NCBI RefSeq assembly: GCF_001931485.1
Contig: NZ_MSDV01000042.1
Span: 58,003-122,002 of the forward strand
Direction: 5' to 3'
From: Burkholderia sp. SRS-W-2-2016
GTDB taxonomy: Bacteria; Pseudomonadota; Gammaproteobacteria; Burkholderiales; Burkholderiaceae
DNA: 64,000 nucleotides
In this document: positions 42,094 to 50,504 of the stretch, one piece after another
Numbering within the stretch: position 1 is the stretch's first letter
Layout of the letters: every line of letters begins with the position of its first letter
The notes under the pieces: generated by a model
Database searches by the model: none
The model's input: the letters and a program-made list of their open reading frames with translations, nothing else
Told to the model about the DNA's origin: nothing
Program-made: the position numbers and the translations under genes

Positions 42094-42345
42094 ATGCTGT
42101 TCAACGAAATTCGCCGACTCGTCGCCTGGCTCACTCATCCGCACACTGAAGTGGTCACCGACCCGCCGCCGGTCGAAGGCAAGGACGCTTCGCCCCTCTT
42201 TGATTTCGATCCGAGGTGGCATGGCGATCACTGGCAGAACCTGCTGTCCTCGCCAATGGACGCGCGCCATTACGTGATGGAGGACTGGAGCGTGTCGGTC
42301 GCGGATGACTGGGACCAGGCGAACGGCACCGTACCGGCGCACTAG
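42094..42345 (+). CDS. Small hypothetical protein, 83 residues
   Basis: ATG 42094 has a strong AGGAGG five bases upstream (42083-42088), which decides the start over an earlier Met at 42019. The protein starts with an amphipathic helix (MLFNEIRRLVAWLTHP), followed by VVTDPPPVEGKDASPLFDFDPRWHGDHWQNLLSSP and an acidic end (MEDWSVSVADDWDQANG). No known motif and no export signal. Its composition is Trp/Asp-rich and cytosolic. It is read divergently from cspA and towards a candidate small RNA. Confidence 0.7.
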   Translation: MLFNEIRRLVAWLTHPHTEVVTDPPPVEGKDASPLFDFDPRWHGDHWQNLLSSPMDARHYVMEDWSVSVADDWDQANGTVPAH

Positions 42346-42383
42346 ATTACGGATCTCGCTCGCCCGTTCGCAATCCGCAGACA

Positions 42384-42466
42384 AAAAAAAGCGCGACTGG
42401 AAGGTCGCGCCGACAAAGGTTTGGAGATCTTTTTCGTCAACGAAAAAGTCTGCTTCGGAAAGCAGA
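42384..42466 (-). ncRNA. Candidate small RNA with three hairpins, divergent from the porin gene
   Basis: On the minus strand a -10 element TATACT (42478-42473) is followed by three hairpins. They are TCTGCTT-TCCG-AAGCAGA (42466-42449, 7 bp), CTTTTTCG-TTGA-CGAAAAAG (42448-42429, 8 bp), and, after an unpaired linker (42428-42411), GCGCGAC-CTTCCA-GTCGCGC (42410-42391) ending in eight T. This is the layout of a Rho-independent small RNA of about 83 bases. No protein gene on this strand needs that terminator. The linker contains CTCCAAA, the exact complement of TTTGGAG, the ribosome binding site of the porin 400 bases away. The -35 region is poor (AATAAT/TAATGG). Existence as a transcript is inference. 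Confidence 0.6.
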
Positions 42467-42478
42467 AATTACAGTATA

Positions 42479-42878
42479 GCGGCGGGTGCAAATTCCATTA
42501 TTCACACTATTAACAATCGTCTGTTGCCTTACTAACAACAATCATTTTCCCGTGGTTTTTTGCGTTGTTTTTTTGCATCGTTTAGTGTCGCGAATGAGCA
42601 ACGCAACGCAAACCAATTCCTTTTCCGACTCCCCTATTAACGCGCAGAGCCTTTATCCATAAGGCTTAAACGGCGCTCGCCCATCGTTTCTTTCGACGTA
42701 ATACTTTATTGCGAAAATCGGAACGCCCACTTCTGGAGGCGTCTCTCTACACTCTGCCTAATCGGAAACCGACGCGATCGGTTATCGCGTTTCTCACGCG
42801 GATCCCGCTTCTCGCAGCCCCGTGTGAAGGTGTCCCAAGCCAGCGGTTTATACCTCTCTCGCTTTTGGAGTCACATAA
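42479..42878. other. Intergenic region upstream of the porin gene
   Basis: An AT-rich 400 bases between the candidate small RNA and the porin, with tracts such as gttttttgcgttgttttttt (about 42554-42573). The porin's promoter and a probably long leader lie here; I cannot fix the -10/-35. The porin ribosome binding site TTTTGGAG is at 42863-42870. Confidence 0.45.
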
Positions 42879-44027
42879 ATGAAGAAGACACTCATGGTCG
42901 CGGCCCTCACGGGCGTTTTCGCAACAGCAGCGCATGCGCAAAGCAGCGTCACGCTGTACGGCCTGATCGACGCCGGCATCACCTACACGAACAACCAACA
43001 TGGCCATAGCAACTGGCAAATGACCAGCGGCTCGGTGAACGGCAGCCGCTTCGGCTTGCGCGGGGCTGAAGATCTTGGCGGGGGCCTGAAGGCAATCTTC
43101 ACGTTGGAAAACGGCTTCGGCATCAATGACGGCACGCTCAAGCAGAACAGCCGTCTGTTCGGCCGCCAGGCATTCGTCGGTCTGTCGAGCAACGACTTCG
43201 GCGCCGTCACCCTCGGCCGCCAGTACGACAGCATGGTCGACTACGTCGGCCCGCTGGCTCTGACCGGCACGCAATACGGCGGCACGCAGTTCGCCCACCC
43301 GTTCGACAACGACAACCTGAACAACTCGTTCCGCGTCAACAACTCGATCAAATTCCAGAGCGTGAACTACGGCGGCTTCAAGTTTGGCGGCTTGTACGGC
43401 TTCTCGAACCAGGCCGACGGCTTTGCGAACAACCGCGCATGGAGCGCGGGCGCATCGTATAACTGGGGCGGCCTGAATGTGGGGGCCGCTTACCTGCAGT
43501 TGAACAGCAACGGCGCCACCAGCGCGGCGGCGGCGTTCAACTCAGGCGGCGCAGTGTCGGGCGACAACACGTTCTTTTCTCAACGCCAGCAAACGTGGGG
43601 CGCCGGCGCCAATTACGCGTTCGGCCCTGCAACGGTCGGTCTTGTGTACTCGCAGACGAACCTCCATGGTCTGGTCGGCATCAGCCAGGGTGCATCGGGT
43701 GTTCCTAACGGCGTGGCGCTCCCGTCCAACAGCGCGCAGTTCCAGAACTTCGAAGCCAATGCCCGTTACGCTCTGACGCCGGCCCTGAGCCTCGCCGCTG
43801 CGTACACGTACACCCGCTCGAACCTGAACGCCAACCACATACACTGGAACCAGGCCAACCTGCAAGCGGCCTACGCGCTGTCCAAGCGCACCGACGTGTA
43901 TCTGCAGGGCGTCTATCAGGCCGCCAACGAAGATTCGATCGTCGACGCGAACATCAACGGCGTCGGCGGGGCTTCGAGCAGCAACAAGCAGGTCTCTGTG
44001 ACCGCAGGTCTGCGTCACCGCTTCTAA
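42879..44027 (+). CDS. Outer membrane porin (Gram-negative porin family, OmpC-like)
   Basis: A 382-residue trimeric beta-barrel porin for small hydrophilic solutes. Signal peptide MKKTLMVAALTGVFATAAHA with cleavage before QSSVTLYGLIDAGITY, the standard Burkholderia-type first strand. GSRFGLRGAEDLGGGLKAIFTLENGF (about 48-73) and the loop 3 region are conserved; the last strand ends VTAGLRHRF with the C-terminal Phe needed for BAM-mediated insertion. Ribosome binding site TTTTGGAG is eight bases from the ATG. Codon use is less GC-extreme than the neighbours, as expected for a highly expressed gene. A candidate regulatory RNA is encoded upstream on the opposite strand. Confidence 0.96.
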   Translation: MKKTLMVAALTGVFATAAHAQSSVTLYGLIDAGITYTNNQHGHSNWQMTSGSVNGSRFGLRGAEDLGGGLKAIFTLENGFGINDGTLKQNSRLFGRQAFVGLSSNDFGAVTLGRQYDSMVDYVGPLALTGTQYGGTQFAHPFDNDNLNNSFRVNNSIKFQSVNYGGFKFGGLYGFSNQADGFANNRAWSAGASYNWGGLNVGAAYLQLNSNGATSAAAAFNSGGAVSGDNTFFSQRQQTWGAGANYAFGPATVGLVYSQTNLHGLVGISQGASGVPNGVALPSNSAQFQNFEANARYALTPALSLAAAYTYTRSNLNANHIHWNQANLQAAYALSKRTDVYLQGVYQAANEDSIVDANINGVGGASSSNKQVSVTAGLRHRF

Positions 44028-44051
44028 GTACTGCGGCAGTAATCGCAATAG

Positions 44052-44080
44052 AAAAGGCGCCGTTCGCGGCGCCTTTTTTT
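44052..44080 (+). terminator. Rho-independent terminator after porin
   Basis: A 10-bp stem aaaaggcgcc / ggcgcctttt followed by T (to 44080). The A tract on the other side makes it usable for the converging greB gene. Confidence 0.92.
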
Positions 44081-44173
44081 GTGCCCGTTGCGACGGGATT
44101 TTTGTCACTCGCTACCTGGCGAACACGGACGCGGGCGTGCCTTGCCTGCCCTGCCCGCATCTCCCACGATCGC

Positions 44174-44743
44174 TTACCCCCCGCTATCGGGCGGCGGATA
44201 TTTGACGTCCAGAATATCGATCGGCTGCGGTCCCGCCGGCGTGTACAACGTGACGGTATCGCCGACTTTCGCCTTCAGCAGCGCGCGCGCAATCGGCGAA
44301 ATCCAGCTTACGTGCCCGATGTCCAGATCGACCTCGTCGATGCCGACGATCGTCACCGTATTCTCCTCGCCGTCCTCGGTCGCATATTCGACGGTCGCGC
44401 CGAAGAACACCTGATCGACGCTTTCCTGGCGGCTGCTATCGACGACCTCGGCAAGATCGAGCCGCTTGGTCAGAAAGCGGATACGCCGATCGATCTCGCG
44501 TAAGCGACGCTTGCCGTAGATATAGTCGCCGTTCTCCGAGCGGTCGCCATTCGACGCCGCCCACGACACCAGCTTGACCACCTCGGGCCGCTCGACATCG
44601 ATCAGATGCAGCAGCTCATCGCGCATCCGCCGATGGCCGGCGGGCGTCATATAGTTCTTGGTGCCCGCGGGCACGTCGGGCTGGGCGACGTCGAGATCGT
44701 CATCGCTGTCTTCGCTCGACTCTTTGACAAAGGCCTTATTCAT
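44174..44743 (-). CDS. greB: Transcription elongation factor GreB
   Basis: Binds in the RNA polymerase secondary channel and stimulates cleavage of backtracked RNA. The 189-residue protein has the N-terminal coiled coil (MTPAGHRRMRDELLHLIDVERPEVVKLVSWAASNGDRSENGDYIYGKRRLREIDRR), including the tip acidic pair in the GDRSENGDY region, and a C-terminal FKBP-like domain with HVSWISPIARALLKAKVGDTV. An acidic N-terminal extension of about 30 residues (SSEDSDDDLDVAQPD) is longer than in E. coli. GreB rather than GreA is favoured by KRRLREIDRRIRFL and the basic patch. ATG 44743 is the only start fitting this. Confidence 0.93.
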   Translation of the reverse strand: MNKAFVKESSEDSDDDLDVAQPDVPAGTKNYMTPAGHRRMRDELLHLIDVERPEVVKLVSWAASNGDRSENGDYIYGKRRLREIDRRIRFLTKRLDLAEVVDSSRQESVDQVFFGATVEYATEDGEENTVTIVGIDEVDLDIGHVSWISPIARALLKAKVGDTVTLYTPAGPQPIDILDVKYPPPDSGG

Positions 44744-44869
44744 AGTGGATCCAGTAAAACCGCAGCTAGCAACAACCTCCTGAAAGGTTACACGATCGGG
44801 CTCCCGACACAAATCTTGACGATAGGCTTCCCTTTTCCAAATCCGTTGGCTATAATCTCGTTTCTGTGT

Positions 44870-44946
44870 GCGGCTGTAGCTCAGTTGGATAGAGTACTTG
44901 GCTACGAACCAAGGGGTCGTGGGTTCGAATCCTGCCAGCCGCACCA
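44870..44946 (+). tRNA. tRNA-Arg (anticodon ACG), copy 1
   Basis: A 77-base gene GCGGCTGTAGC...CAGCCGCACCA. Anticodon loop CTACGAA gives ACG, reading CGU/CGC/CGA after A34-to-inosine editing. Discriminator base is A. A TATAAT -10 is at 44851-44856. Confidence 0.97.
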
Positions 44947-45024
44947 CCTTTTTCGAGTGACTTTGCTTCGGGAAAGTCCTCAGTTTCACCAGTATCATTG
45001 CAGTAATGCATCACCGTTTTGCGT

Positions 45025-45101
45025 GCGGCTGTAGCTCAGTTGGATAGAGTACTTGGCTACGAACCAAGGGGTCGTGGGTTCGAATCCTGCCAGCCGCGCC
45101 A
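45025..45101 (+). tRNA. tRNA-Arg (anticodon ACG), copy 2
   Basis: Identical over the whole tRNA to the copy 78 bases upstream except for the discriminator base before CCA, which is G instead of A. CCA is encoded. A strong hairpin terminator follows, so both are probably one transcript. Confidence 0.97.
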
Positions 45102-45107
45102 CCTATG

Positions 45108-45140
45108 AAGGGCCTTCCAATCGGAAGGCCCTTTGTTTTT
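45108..45140 (+). terminator. Rho-independent terminator after tRNA-Arg pair
   Basis: An 11-bp stem aagggccttcc / ggaaggccctt with loop aatc, then TGTTTTT. Confidence 0.9.
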
Positions 45141-45213
45141 CCAGCGGCACTTTTCCAGTGCGGCCTGTCGCGGCGACCGGCATCGGCTGGCAATCCGCGC
45201 AGCGCAAGCCCGC

Positions 45214-45699
45214 TCAGCGCGGCGGCGACTGGATATCCCCAATCTGCCCATCCGGGCGCGGCAAATCCTCCATCACGCCACCCACGGTCTGCTCGCTGAT
45301 CGTCTCGACAGTCATGCCGTTCAATGCCTGACGCTCGCGCAGCACGTCGTCGACAGCAGAGCCGAAATGGCTCGCGACGAACGCGCGCAGCATTGCAATC
45401 CGTAGCGACTCGCCCCGCCCCTCGACCGCTCCCCGGCCGCCCTCGAACTCCGCGACGCAGATCGCGCCTTGCTCGTTCTGCTCGCGCACATCGAGCCGCC
45501 GCGCGCGCTCGAGCACGACCGCGGCCGTCGCCCACGACACGGACGGCGTAAATCTGCCATCCCACGGACGACCGCGATCGTTGCCGCGGATCGAGACGGT
45601 CTCGCCGCTATCGGTAAAGTAGATTTCGCGCACGAAGTCGTGCAGGCTGCGCGCCACCCAGTAATCGAGCGCTACGCCAGTGAGGTCGGCTACGTTCAT
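45214..45699 (-). CDS. DUF2591 (phage NinX-like) family protein
   Basis: A 161-residue soluble protein starting MNVADLTGVALDYWVARSLHD, the characteristic DUF2591/NinX opening. RPWDGRFTPSVSWATAAVVLERARR and ESLRIAMLRAFVASHFGSAVDDV follow the family plan. NinX proteins were first seen in lambdoid phages, but chromosomal copies are common in Burkholderia. No other phage gene is nearby. Function unknown. The ATG at 45699 is preceded by GGGGAG. Confidence 0.85.
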   Translation of the reverse strand: MNVADLTGVALDYWVARSLHDFVREIYFTDSGETVSIRGNDRGRPWDGRFTPSVSWATAAVVLERARRLDVREQNEQGAICVAEFEGGRGAVEGRGESLRIAMLRAFVASHFGSAVDDVLRERQALNGMTVETISEQTVGGVMEDLPRPDGQIGDIQSPPR

Positions 45700-45895
45700 C
45701 AGCGTTCTCCCCGGGTTCAGGTGAGTTGCTTTGACTCGCTACGTCTTGATCAGGAAGAGTCGCACGAACGATGCCTGAAGAGACAGGCCATGCGCAAAAG
45801 GCAGGAGATGCGCGGTCAGCGAGCGGCTGCGGAACGCTGCCCCTCGCTACCTGGTTGGGGCAGCGCCCAGAATCCGGCTAGCCGCGTTACCCGCC

Positions 45896-48256
45896 TCAGT
45901 AATCCGCGCGTTCGCGGTCGATCCGCATCCCGCCGTCATGGCGATGATGCCCTTCCTCGCTCGGCCGCTCGCGTGTGATGCGCATCACGTCCGGGTTGGT
46001 CCGAACGCGGCGCATCACATTGGCCAGATGCACCCGGTCGCTGACCTGGATTACGAAACGCAGCACCGTGGATTCCTGCGAAAGGTCTTCGTCCATTGCG
46101 ATATGGACGATGTTCGCATCCGCCGACGTGATGTCGGCCGCCACTCGCGCGAACACGCCCTTGGTGTTCTTGACCAGCACCTTGACCGCGACGTCGAACA
46201 GACGCCCCGGTTGCGGCGCCCACGCGACGTCGATCCAGCGACCCGGATCGCGCCGGTGAATCCGCTGCGCGACGCGGCAGTCGGTGGTGTGAATCGCCAT
46301 CCCGAGGCCAATGCCGATATAGCCCATGATGTCGTCGCCCGGAATCGGCCGGCAGCAGGCCGACAACTGCACCGACATCCCCTCGGTACCCGTGATGACC
46401 ACCGGCGGCGCATGCGGCGTCGAACCGGACTCGGAGCGCGAGCCGTCGTCGTCGGCGTCGCGCCCGCTCATCAGCACCTCGATGCGCTTGGCCATCACCG
46501 CGGCGACACGTCGGCCGAGGCCGATGTCGGCGAAAATTTCCTGACGGTTCTTGTTGCCCGTCCATTGCACGAGCTTTTCCCACGCTTCCGGCGTCACGTC
46601 CGACAGCGCCAGCCCGTAGCCCTTCAGCCCCTGATCGACCAGCCGCTCGCCGAGCTGCACCGACTCGTTCAGACGCATCGTCTTCAGATAGTGACGAATC
46701 GCCGAGCGCGCCTTGCCGCTACGCACGAAGCCGAGCCATGCGGGATTGGGCTTCGAATACGGCGCGGTGATGACCTCGACGATATCGCCGCTCTTCAGCT
46801 CGGTCCGCAACGGCAGCAATTCGTTGTTGATCTTCACCGCGACGCACTGGTTGCCGAGGTCGCTGTGGATCGAGTACGCGAAGTCGAGCGCGGTCGCGCC
46901 ACGCGGCAGCGCCATGATCTTCGACTTCGGCGTGAACACGTAGACCGCGTCCGGGAACAGGTCGATCTTCACGTGCTCGAGGAATTCGCTCGAGTCGCCC
47001 GCTTCGCTCTGGATATCGAGCAGCGACTTCAGCCACTGATGCGCGCGCTTTTGCACGTCGTTCAGATCCGCGCTGCCGTTCTTGTACAGCCAATGCGCGG
47101 CGACGCCCGCTTCGGCGATCTCGTGCATCTTGCGGGTGCGCACCTGAAACTCGATCGGCGCGCCGAACGGACCGACCAGCGTGGTGTGCAGCGACTGATA
47201 GCCGTTCACCTTCGGGATCGCGATGTAGTCCTTGAACTTGCCCGGCACCGGCTTGAACAGCGCATGCAGCGCGCCGATGCAGGTGTAGCACTCGAGCGCG
47301 CTCTCGACCACCACGCGAAAACCGTACACGTCGAGCACCTGCGAGAACGACAGCTGCTTGTCGCGCATCTTCTTGTAGATGCTGAAGATGGTTTTCTCGC
47401 GGCCGGTGACTTCGGCATCGAGCTTCGCGTCCGCGATTGCGCGCTGCACCGATTCGAGAATCTTGCCGACCACCTCGCGCCGGTTGCCGCGCGCGGCCTT
47501 GACGGCTTTTTCGAGCGTCGCGTAACGGTGCGGGTTGAAGTTCGCGAAGCTCAGGTCCTGCAGCTCGCGATAGGTATTGTTCAGGCCGAGCCGGTGAGCG
47601 ATCGGCGCGTAAATGTCGAGCGTTTCGCGCGCCACGCGGCGACGCTTCTCCGGCGGCACCGCGCCCAGCGTGCGCATGTTGTGCAGCCGGTCGGCGAGCT
47701 TCACGAGGATCACGCGCACGTCGCGCGCCATCGCGAGCAGCATCTTGCGGAAGTTCTCCGCCTGCGCTTCCTCGCGATTGCGGAACTCCATCTTGTCCAG
47801 CTTCGAGAGACCGTCGACCAGTTCCGCGACCTTCGCGCCGAAGCGCTCGGCGAGTTCCGCCTTGGTCACGCCCTGGTCTTCCATCACGTCGTGCAGCAAC
47901 GCCGCCATGATCGCCTGGGCGTCGAGATTCCAGCCCGCGCAGATTTCCGCGACGGCGACCGGGTGCGTGATGTACGGCTCGCCGCTCTGCCGGTACTGGC
48001 CGAGGTGGGCTTCGTCGCTGAAATGGAAGGCGGCCTTGACGTCCTTGATCTCTTCCGGCTGCAGATAGCCGGACAACACGGACGTCAGCCTGGCGATGGA
48101 AACGACGTCATGCCGGCGCGGCTGCTCCGGCGTGGCGGTCGGTCCGAACAGATGGCGAAACGACTGTTCGAGGACCGCGTCGATGTACTTGCGTGCAGAC
48201 GAGGGGGAATCGGCGTCGTGATCCACTTCCGTGGCGGTGGGCGGGGTCGCACTCAT
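45896..48256 (-). CDS. spoT: Bifunctional (p)ppGpp synthetase/hydrolase SpoT
   Basis: Controls the stringent response by making and degrading (p)ppGpp. The 786-residue protein has the hydrolase domain with the HD pair in ALLHDVMED (about residue 120) and the Mn site in KLADRLHNMRTL. The synthetase domain (about 290-410) has GREKTIFSIYKKMRDKQL, YGFRVVVES and PKVNGYQSLHTTL, so both activities look intact. TGS (FTPKSKIMALPRGATALDFAY, about 445), a zinc-finger-like region (VQLSACCRPIPGDDIMGY, about 640) and a C-terminal ACT domain follow. I start at ATG 48256 with CGGAGG upstream. It ends the yicC-gmk-rpoZ-spoT block, the usual proteobacterial arrangement. Confidence 0.97.
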   Translation of the reverse strand: MSATPPTATEVDHDADSPSSARKYIDAVLEQSFRHLFGPTATPEQPRRHDVVSIARLTSVLSGYLQPEEIKDVKAAFHFSDEAHLGQYRQSGEPYITHPVAVAEICAGWNLDAQAIMAALLHDVMEDQGVTKAELAERFGAKVAELVDGLSKLDKMEFRNREEAQAENFRKMLLAMARDVRVILVKLADRLHNMRTLGAVPPEKRRRVARETLDIYAPIAHRLGLNNTYRELQDLSFANFNPHRYATLEKAVKAARGNRREVVGKILESVQRAIADAKLDAEVTGREKTIFSIYKKMRDKQLSFSQVLDVYGFRVVVESALECYTCIGALHALFKPVPGKFKDYIAIPKVNGYQSLHTTLVGPFGAPIEFQVRTRKMHEIAEAGVAAHWLYKNGSADLNDVQKRAHQWLKSLLDIQSEAGDSSEFLEHVKIDLFPDAVYVFTPKSKIMALPRGATALDFAYSIHSDLGNQCVAVKINNELLPLRTELKSGDIVEVITAPYSKPNPAWLGFVRSGKARSAIRHYLKTMRLNESVQLGERLVDQGLKGYGLALSDVTPEAWEKLVQWTGNKNRQEIFADIGLGRRVAAVMAKRIEVLMSGRDADDDGSRSESGSTPHAPPVVITGTEGMSVQLSACCRPIPGDDIMGYIGIGLGMAIHTTDCRVAQRIHRRDPGRWIDVAWAPQPGRLFDVAVKVLVKNTKGVFARVAADITSADANIVHIAMDEDLSQESTVLRFVIQVSDRVHLANVMRRVRTNPDVMRITRERPSEEGHHRHDGGMRIDRERADY

Positions 48257-48341
48257 GGTCGCCTCCGTAGCGGTCAGGGTTGGACGCAGGTCTGCACGTT
48301 GCTGCAATTACATGGCAATCGAAAACGAAAAACAGTGCGCC

Positions 48342-48545
48342 TTAGACCGGCACCTTCTTCAGCATTTCGACGCCGACCTGGCCGGACGCGATTTCACGCA
48401 GCGCGACGACGGTCGGCTTGTCACGGCTTTCGATCTTCGGCGTGTGACCCTGGGCGAGCTGACGCGCGCGATAGGTCGCGGCAAGCGCGAGTTCGAAACG
48501 ATTCGGGATCTGTTTGAGGCAGTCTTCGACGGTAATGCGGGCCAT
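48342..48545 (-). CDS. rpoZ: RNA polymerase omega subunit
   Basis: A 67-residue subunit that helps assemble the beta-prime subunit and forms part of the ppGpp site 1. MARITVEDCLKQIPNRFELALAATYRARQL is the canonical start. It lies 86 bases upstream of spoT and 60 downstream of gmk on the same strand, a functional coupling with the ppGpp enzyme. Confidence 0.97.
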   Translation of the reverse strand: MARITVEDCLKQIPNRFELALAATYRARQLAQGHTPKIESRDKPTVVALREIASGQVGVEMLKKVPV

Positions 48546-48605
48546 GTTGGGTTCCTTCTCAGTATGTTGCTTATTCTACCTTATGTGCTCGGCACAACGC
48601 CGCGC

Positions 48606-49286
48606 TCACGCGTGCGGCAGGTGGATGCCGAGCTGCATGAAAAGCTGCGTGTGACGCGCGTACTGCGACGCGAAGCGCGAGCGCGTCGCGCCGACGAGGC
48701 AACGCAGTTCGGCGAGCGCGCGATCGAAGTTTTCGTTGATCACCACGTACTCCGCTTCGGCCGCGTGCGCCATCTCACCGCCGGCCGCGAGCAGGCGTCG
48801 CGTGATCACGTTCGGCTCGTCCTGGCCGCGCTTTTTCAGACGCTCTTCGAGCGCTTCGAGCGACGGCGGCAGAATGAAAATCTCGACCGCGTTGTGAAAC
48901 TGCTTCTTCACCTGCTGCGCGCCCTGCCAGTCGATTTCGAGCAGCACGTCATGCCCGCTTTTCATCTGCTCCTCGATCCACACGCGCGAGGTGCCGTAGT
49001 AGTTGCCGTGCACTTCCGCGCTTTCGAGAAACTCGCCCGAATCGTGGCGCTGCATGAAGTCTTCGACGGTCGTGAAGTGATAGTGCTCGCCGTCCTGCTC
49101 CTTCGGACGCGGCGGGCGCGTCGTGTACGAGATCGACAGACGGATCGCGTCGTCGCCCGCGAGCAGCGCGTTCACGAGCGTCGACTTGCCGGCGCCCGAG
49201 GGCGCCACAACCATGAACAGATTGCCGGGATAAGCGCCGGCATTCGGACGGCGCGGCGCGCCGGTTTCGCGTGGGTGGTCGGTCAT
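48606..49286 (-). CDS. gmk: Guanylate kinase
   Basis: Phosphorylates GMP to GDP with ATP. The 226-residue protein has the P-loop VVAPSGAGKSTLVNALL (about 26-42), the GMP-binding SISYTTRPPRPKEQDGEHYHF (about 51-71) and the lid segment. About 20 N-terminal residues (TDHPRETGAPRRPNAGAYP) precede the core. It is inside the yicC-gmk-rpoZ-spoT block. Confidence 0.96.
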   Translation of the reverse strand: MTDHPRETGAPRRPNAGAYPGNLFMVVAPSGAGKSTLVNALLAGDDAIRLSISYTTRPPRPKEQDGEHYHFTTVEDFMQRHDSGEFLESAEVHGNYYGTSRVWIEEQMKSGHDVLLEIDWQGAQQVKKQFHNAVEIFILPPSLEALEERLKKRGQDEPNVITRRLLAAGGEMAHAAEAEYVVINENFDRALAELRCLVGATRSRFASQYARHTQLFMQLGIHLPHA

Positions 49287-49304
49287 TTGATTAGTGCTCC
49301 AGCT

Positions 49305-50228
49305 TTATTCCAGATTCTGTACCTGCTCGCGCATCTGCTCGATCAGCAGCTTGAGCGTCATCGACGAATCCGCGAGTTCCTTCGCCGCGGCCTTCGAGCC
49401 GAGCGTGTTCGCTTCGCGGTTCAGTTCCTGCATCATGAAGTCGAGCCGCTTGCCGACCTTGCCGCCCTTCTCGATCACGTGACGCGTTTCGTTCAGGTGA
49501 GCGGTGAGGCGCGACAGCTCTTCGGCGATGTCGATGCGGATTCCGTACATCGTCACTTCCTGGCGAATCCGCTCGTTGATCTCTTCGCGCGAGACGATCG
49601 TCGCGGCCGCATCCGGCGCGGCGATGCCGAGCGCTTCCTGCAGACGCTCGACGATCTTCTGCTGATGCCGCGTGATCAGTTCCGGCACGAGCGGGGTGAT
49701 CTTGGTGACGATGGTTTCCATTTCGGTGACGTTCGCGAGCAGCATGTTCGCGAGTTGCGCGCCTTCGCGCGCGCGCACGTCGATCAGATCGGCGATCGCC
49801 TGCTTGCCGCAGCCGAGCACCGCGTCGCGCAGCGTCTCGGGCGCAATGCCGCTTTCGGCGAGCACGCCGGGCCAGCGCAGAATTTCACCGGTGCGCAGAC
49901 GGCCGGCTTCCGGGAATGCATCGAGCACCGCGCGCTCGAGCAGCGCGAGTTGGTCGAGCGCGTCGCGATTGATCGCGCCGGCGTTCGCCGACTGCTCGCT
50001 GCGTTGCAGATTGACGCGAATGTCGACCTTGCCGCGCGACAGCTTGTTCATCAGCATTTCGCGCAGCGTCGGTTCGCAGACGCGCACGTCTTCGGGCATG
50101 CGGAAGTTCAGATCGAGAAAGCGCGAGTTCACCGTGCGCAGTTCGACCGACACGCTGACGCCACCGGTGCCCGAGGCCGCGACGAGTTCGCGGGTCGCGC
50201 TCGCATAGCCAGTCATGCTGTAGATCAT
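49305..50228 (-). CDS. YicC family endoribonuclease
   Basis: A 307-residue member of the YicC/YloC family, recently associated with endoribonuclease activity and small-RNA decay. It begins MIYSMTGYASATREL and has the N-terminal domain (VELRTVNSRFLDLNFRMPEDVR) and the C-terminal DUF1732 region (GKVGKRLDFMMQELNREANTLGSKAAAKELADSSMTLKLLIEQMREQVQNLE). Eighteen bases separate it from gmk. It is divergent from rph. Confidence 0.93.
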   Translation of the reverse strand: MIYSMTGYASATRELVAASGTGGVSVSVELRTVNSRFLDLNFRMPEDVRVCEPTLREMLMNKLSRGKVDIRVNLQRSEQSANAGAINRDALDQLALLERAVLDAFPEAGRLRTGEILRWPGVLAESGIAPETLRDAVLGCGKQAIADLIDVRAREGAQLANMLLANVTEMETIVTKITPLVPELITRHQQKIVERLQEALGIAAPDAAATIVSREEINERIRQEVTMYGIRIDIAEELSRLTAHLNETRHVIEKGGKVGKRLDFMMQELNREANTLGSKAAAKELADSSMTLKLLIEQMREQVQNLE

Positions 50229-50504
50229 CGTATTTCTCGCGATTGCGGCCGGGCGTTGAACGCCGGCCTGAGAAGCGGATCGCCCGGCGTGTACGAGACG
50301 CGAGGCGGGGAACCGGCATTATCCCATTTTTGCCGGCGACACCCGGCGGCAGCGAGCGTGTATGCGGGCATGGATGCGGTCCGGCACGAGCATGACTGGC
50401 GTCGTCCGGCGCGCGTCCGGGGGGCCGCAACCGCCGCAGACGATCGGCGGTAAAATTGCGCTTTTCCCCCGCATCTCTTCCGACCTATTCCGAGCCCCTT
50501 CCAC

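Noticed and set aside
44744..44998. N-terminal extension of greB containing RLAGFEPTTPWFV
   Set aside because: It is the antisense of tRNA-Arg copy 1; the GreB start at 44743 is the family start.
45011..45565. 184-codon minus-strand frame ending in RSQVLYPTELQPHAKR
   Set aside because: Its end is the reverse complement of the tRNA-Arg gene, a known source of falsely annotated hypothetical proteins.
45938..48517. 859-codon plus-strand frame opposite spoT
   Set aside because: Antisense shadow with biased Arg/His/Asp composition; spoT on the other strand carries every expected motif.
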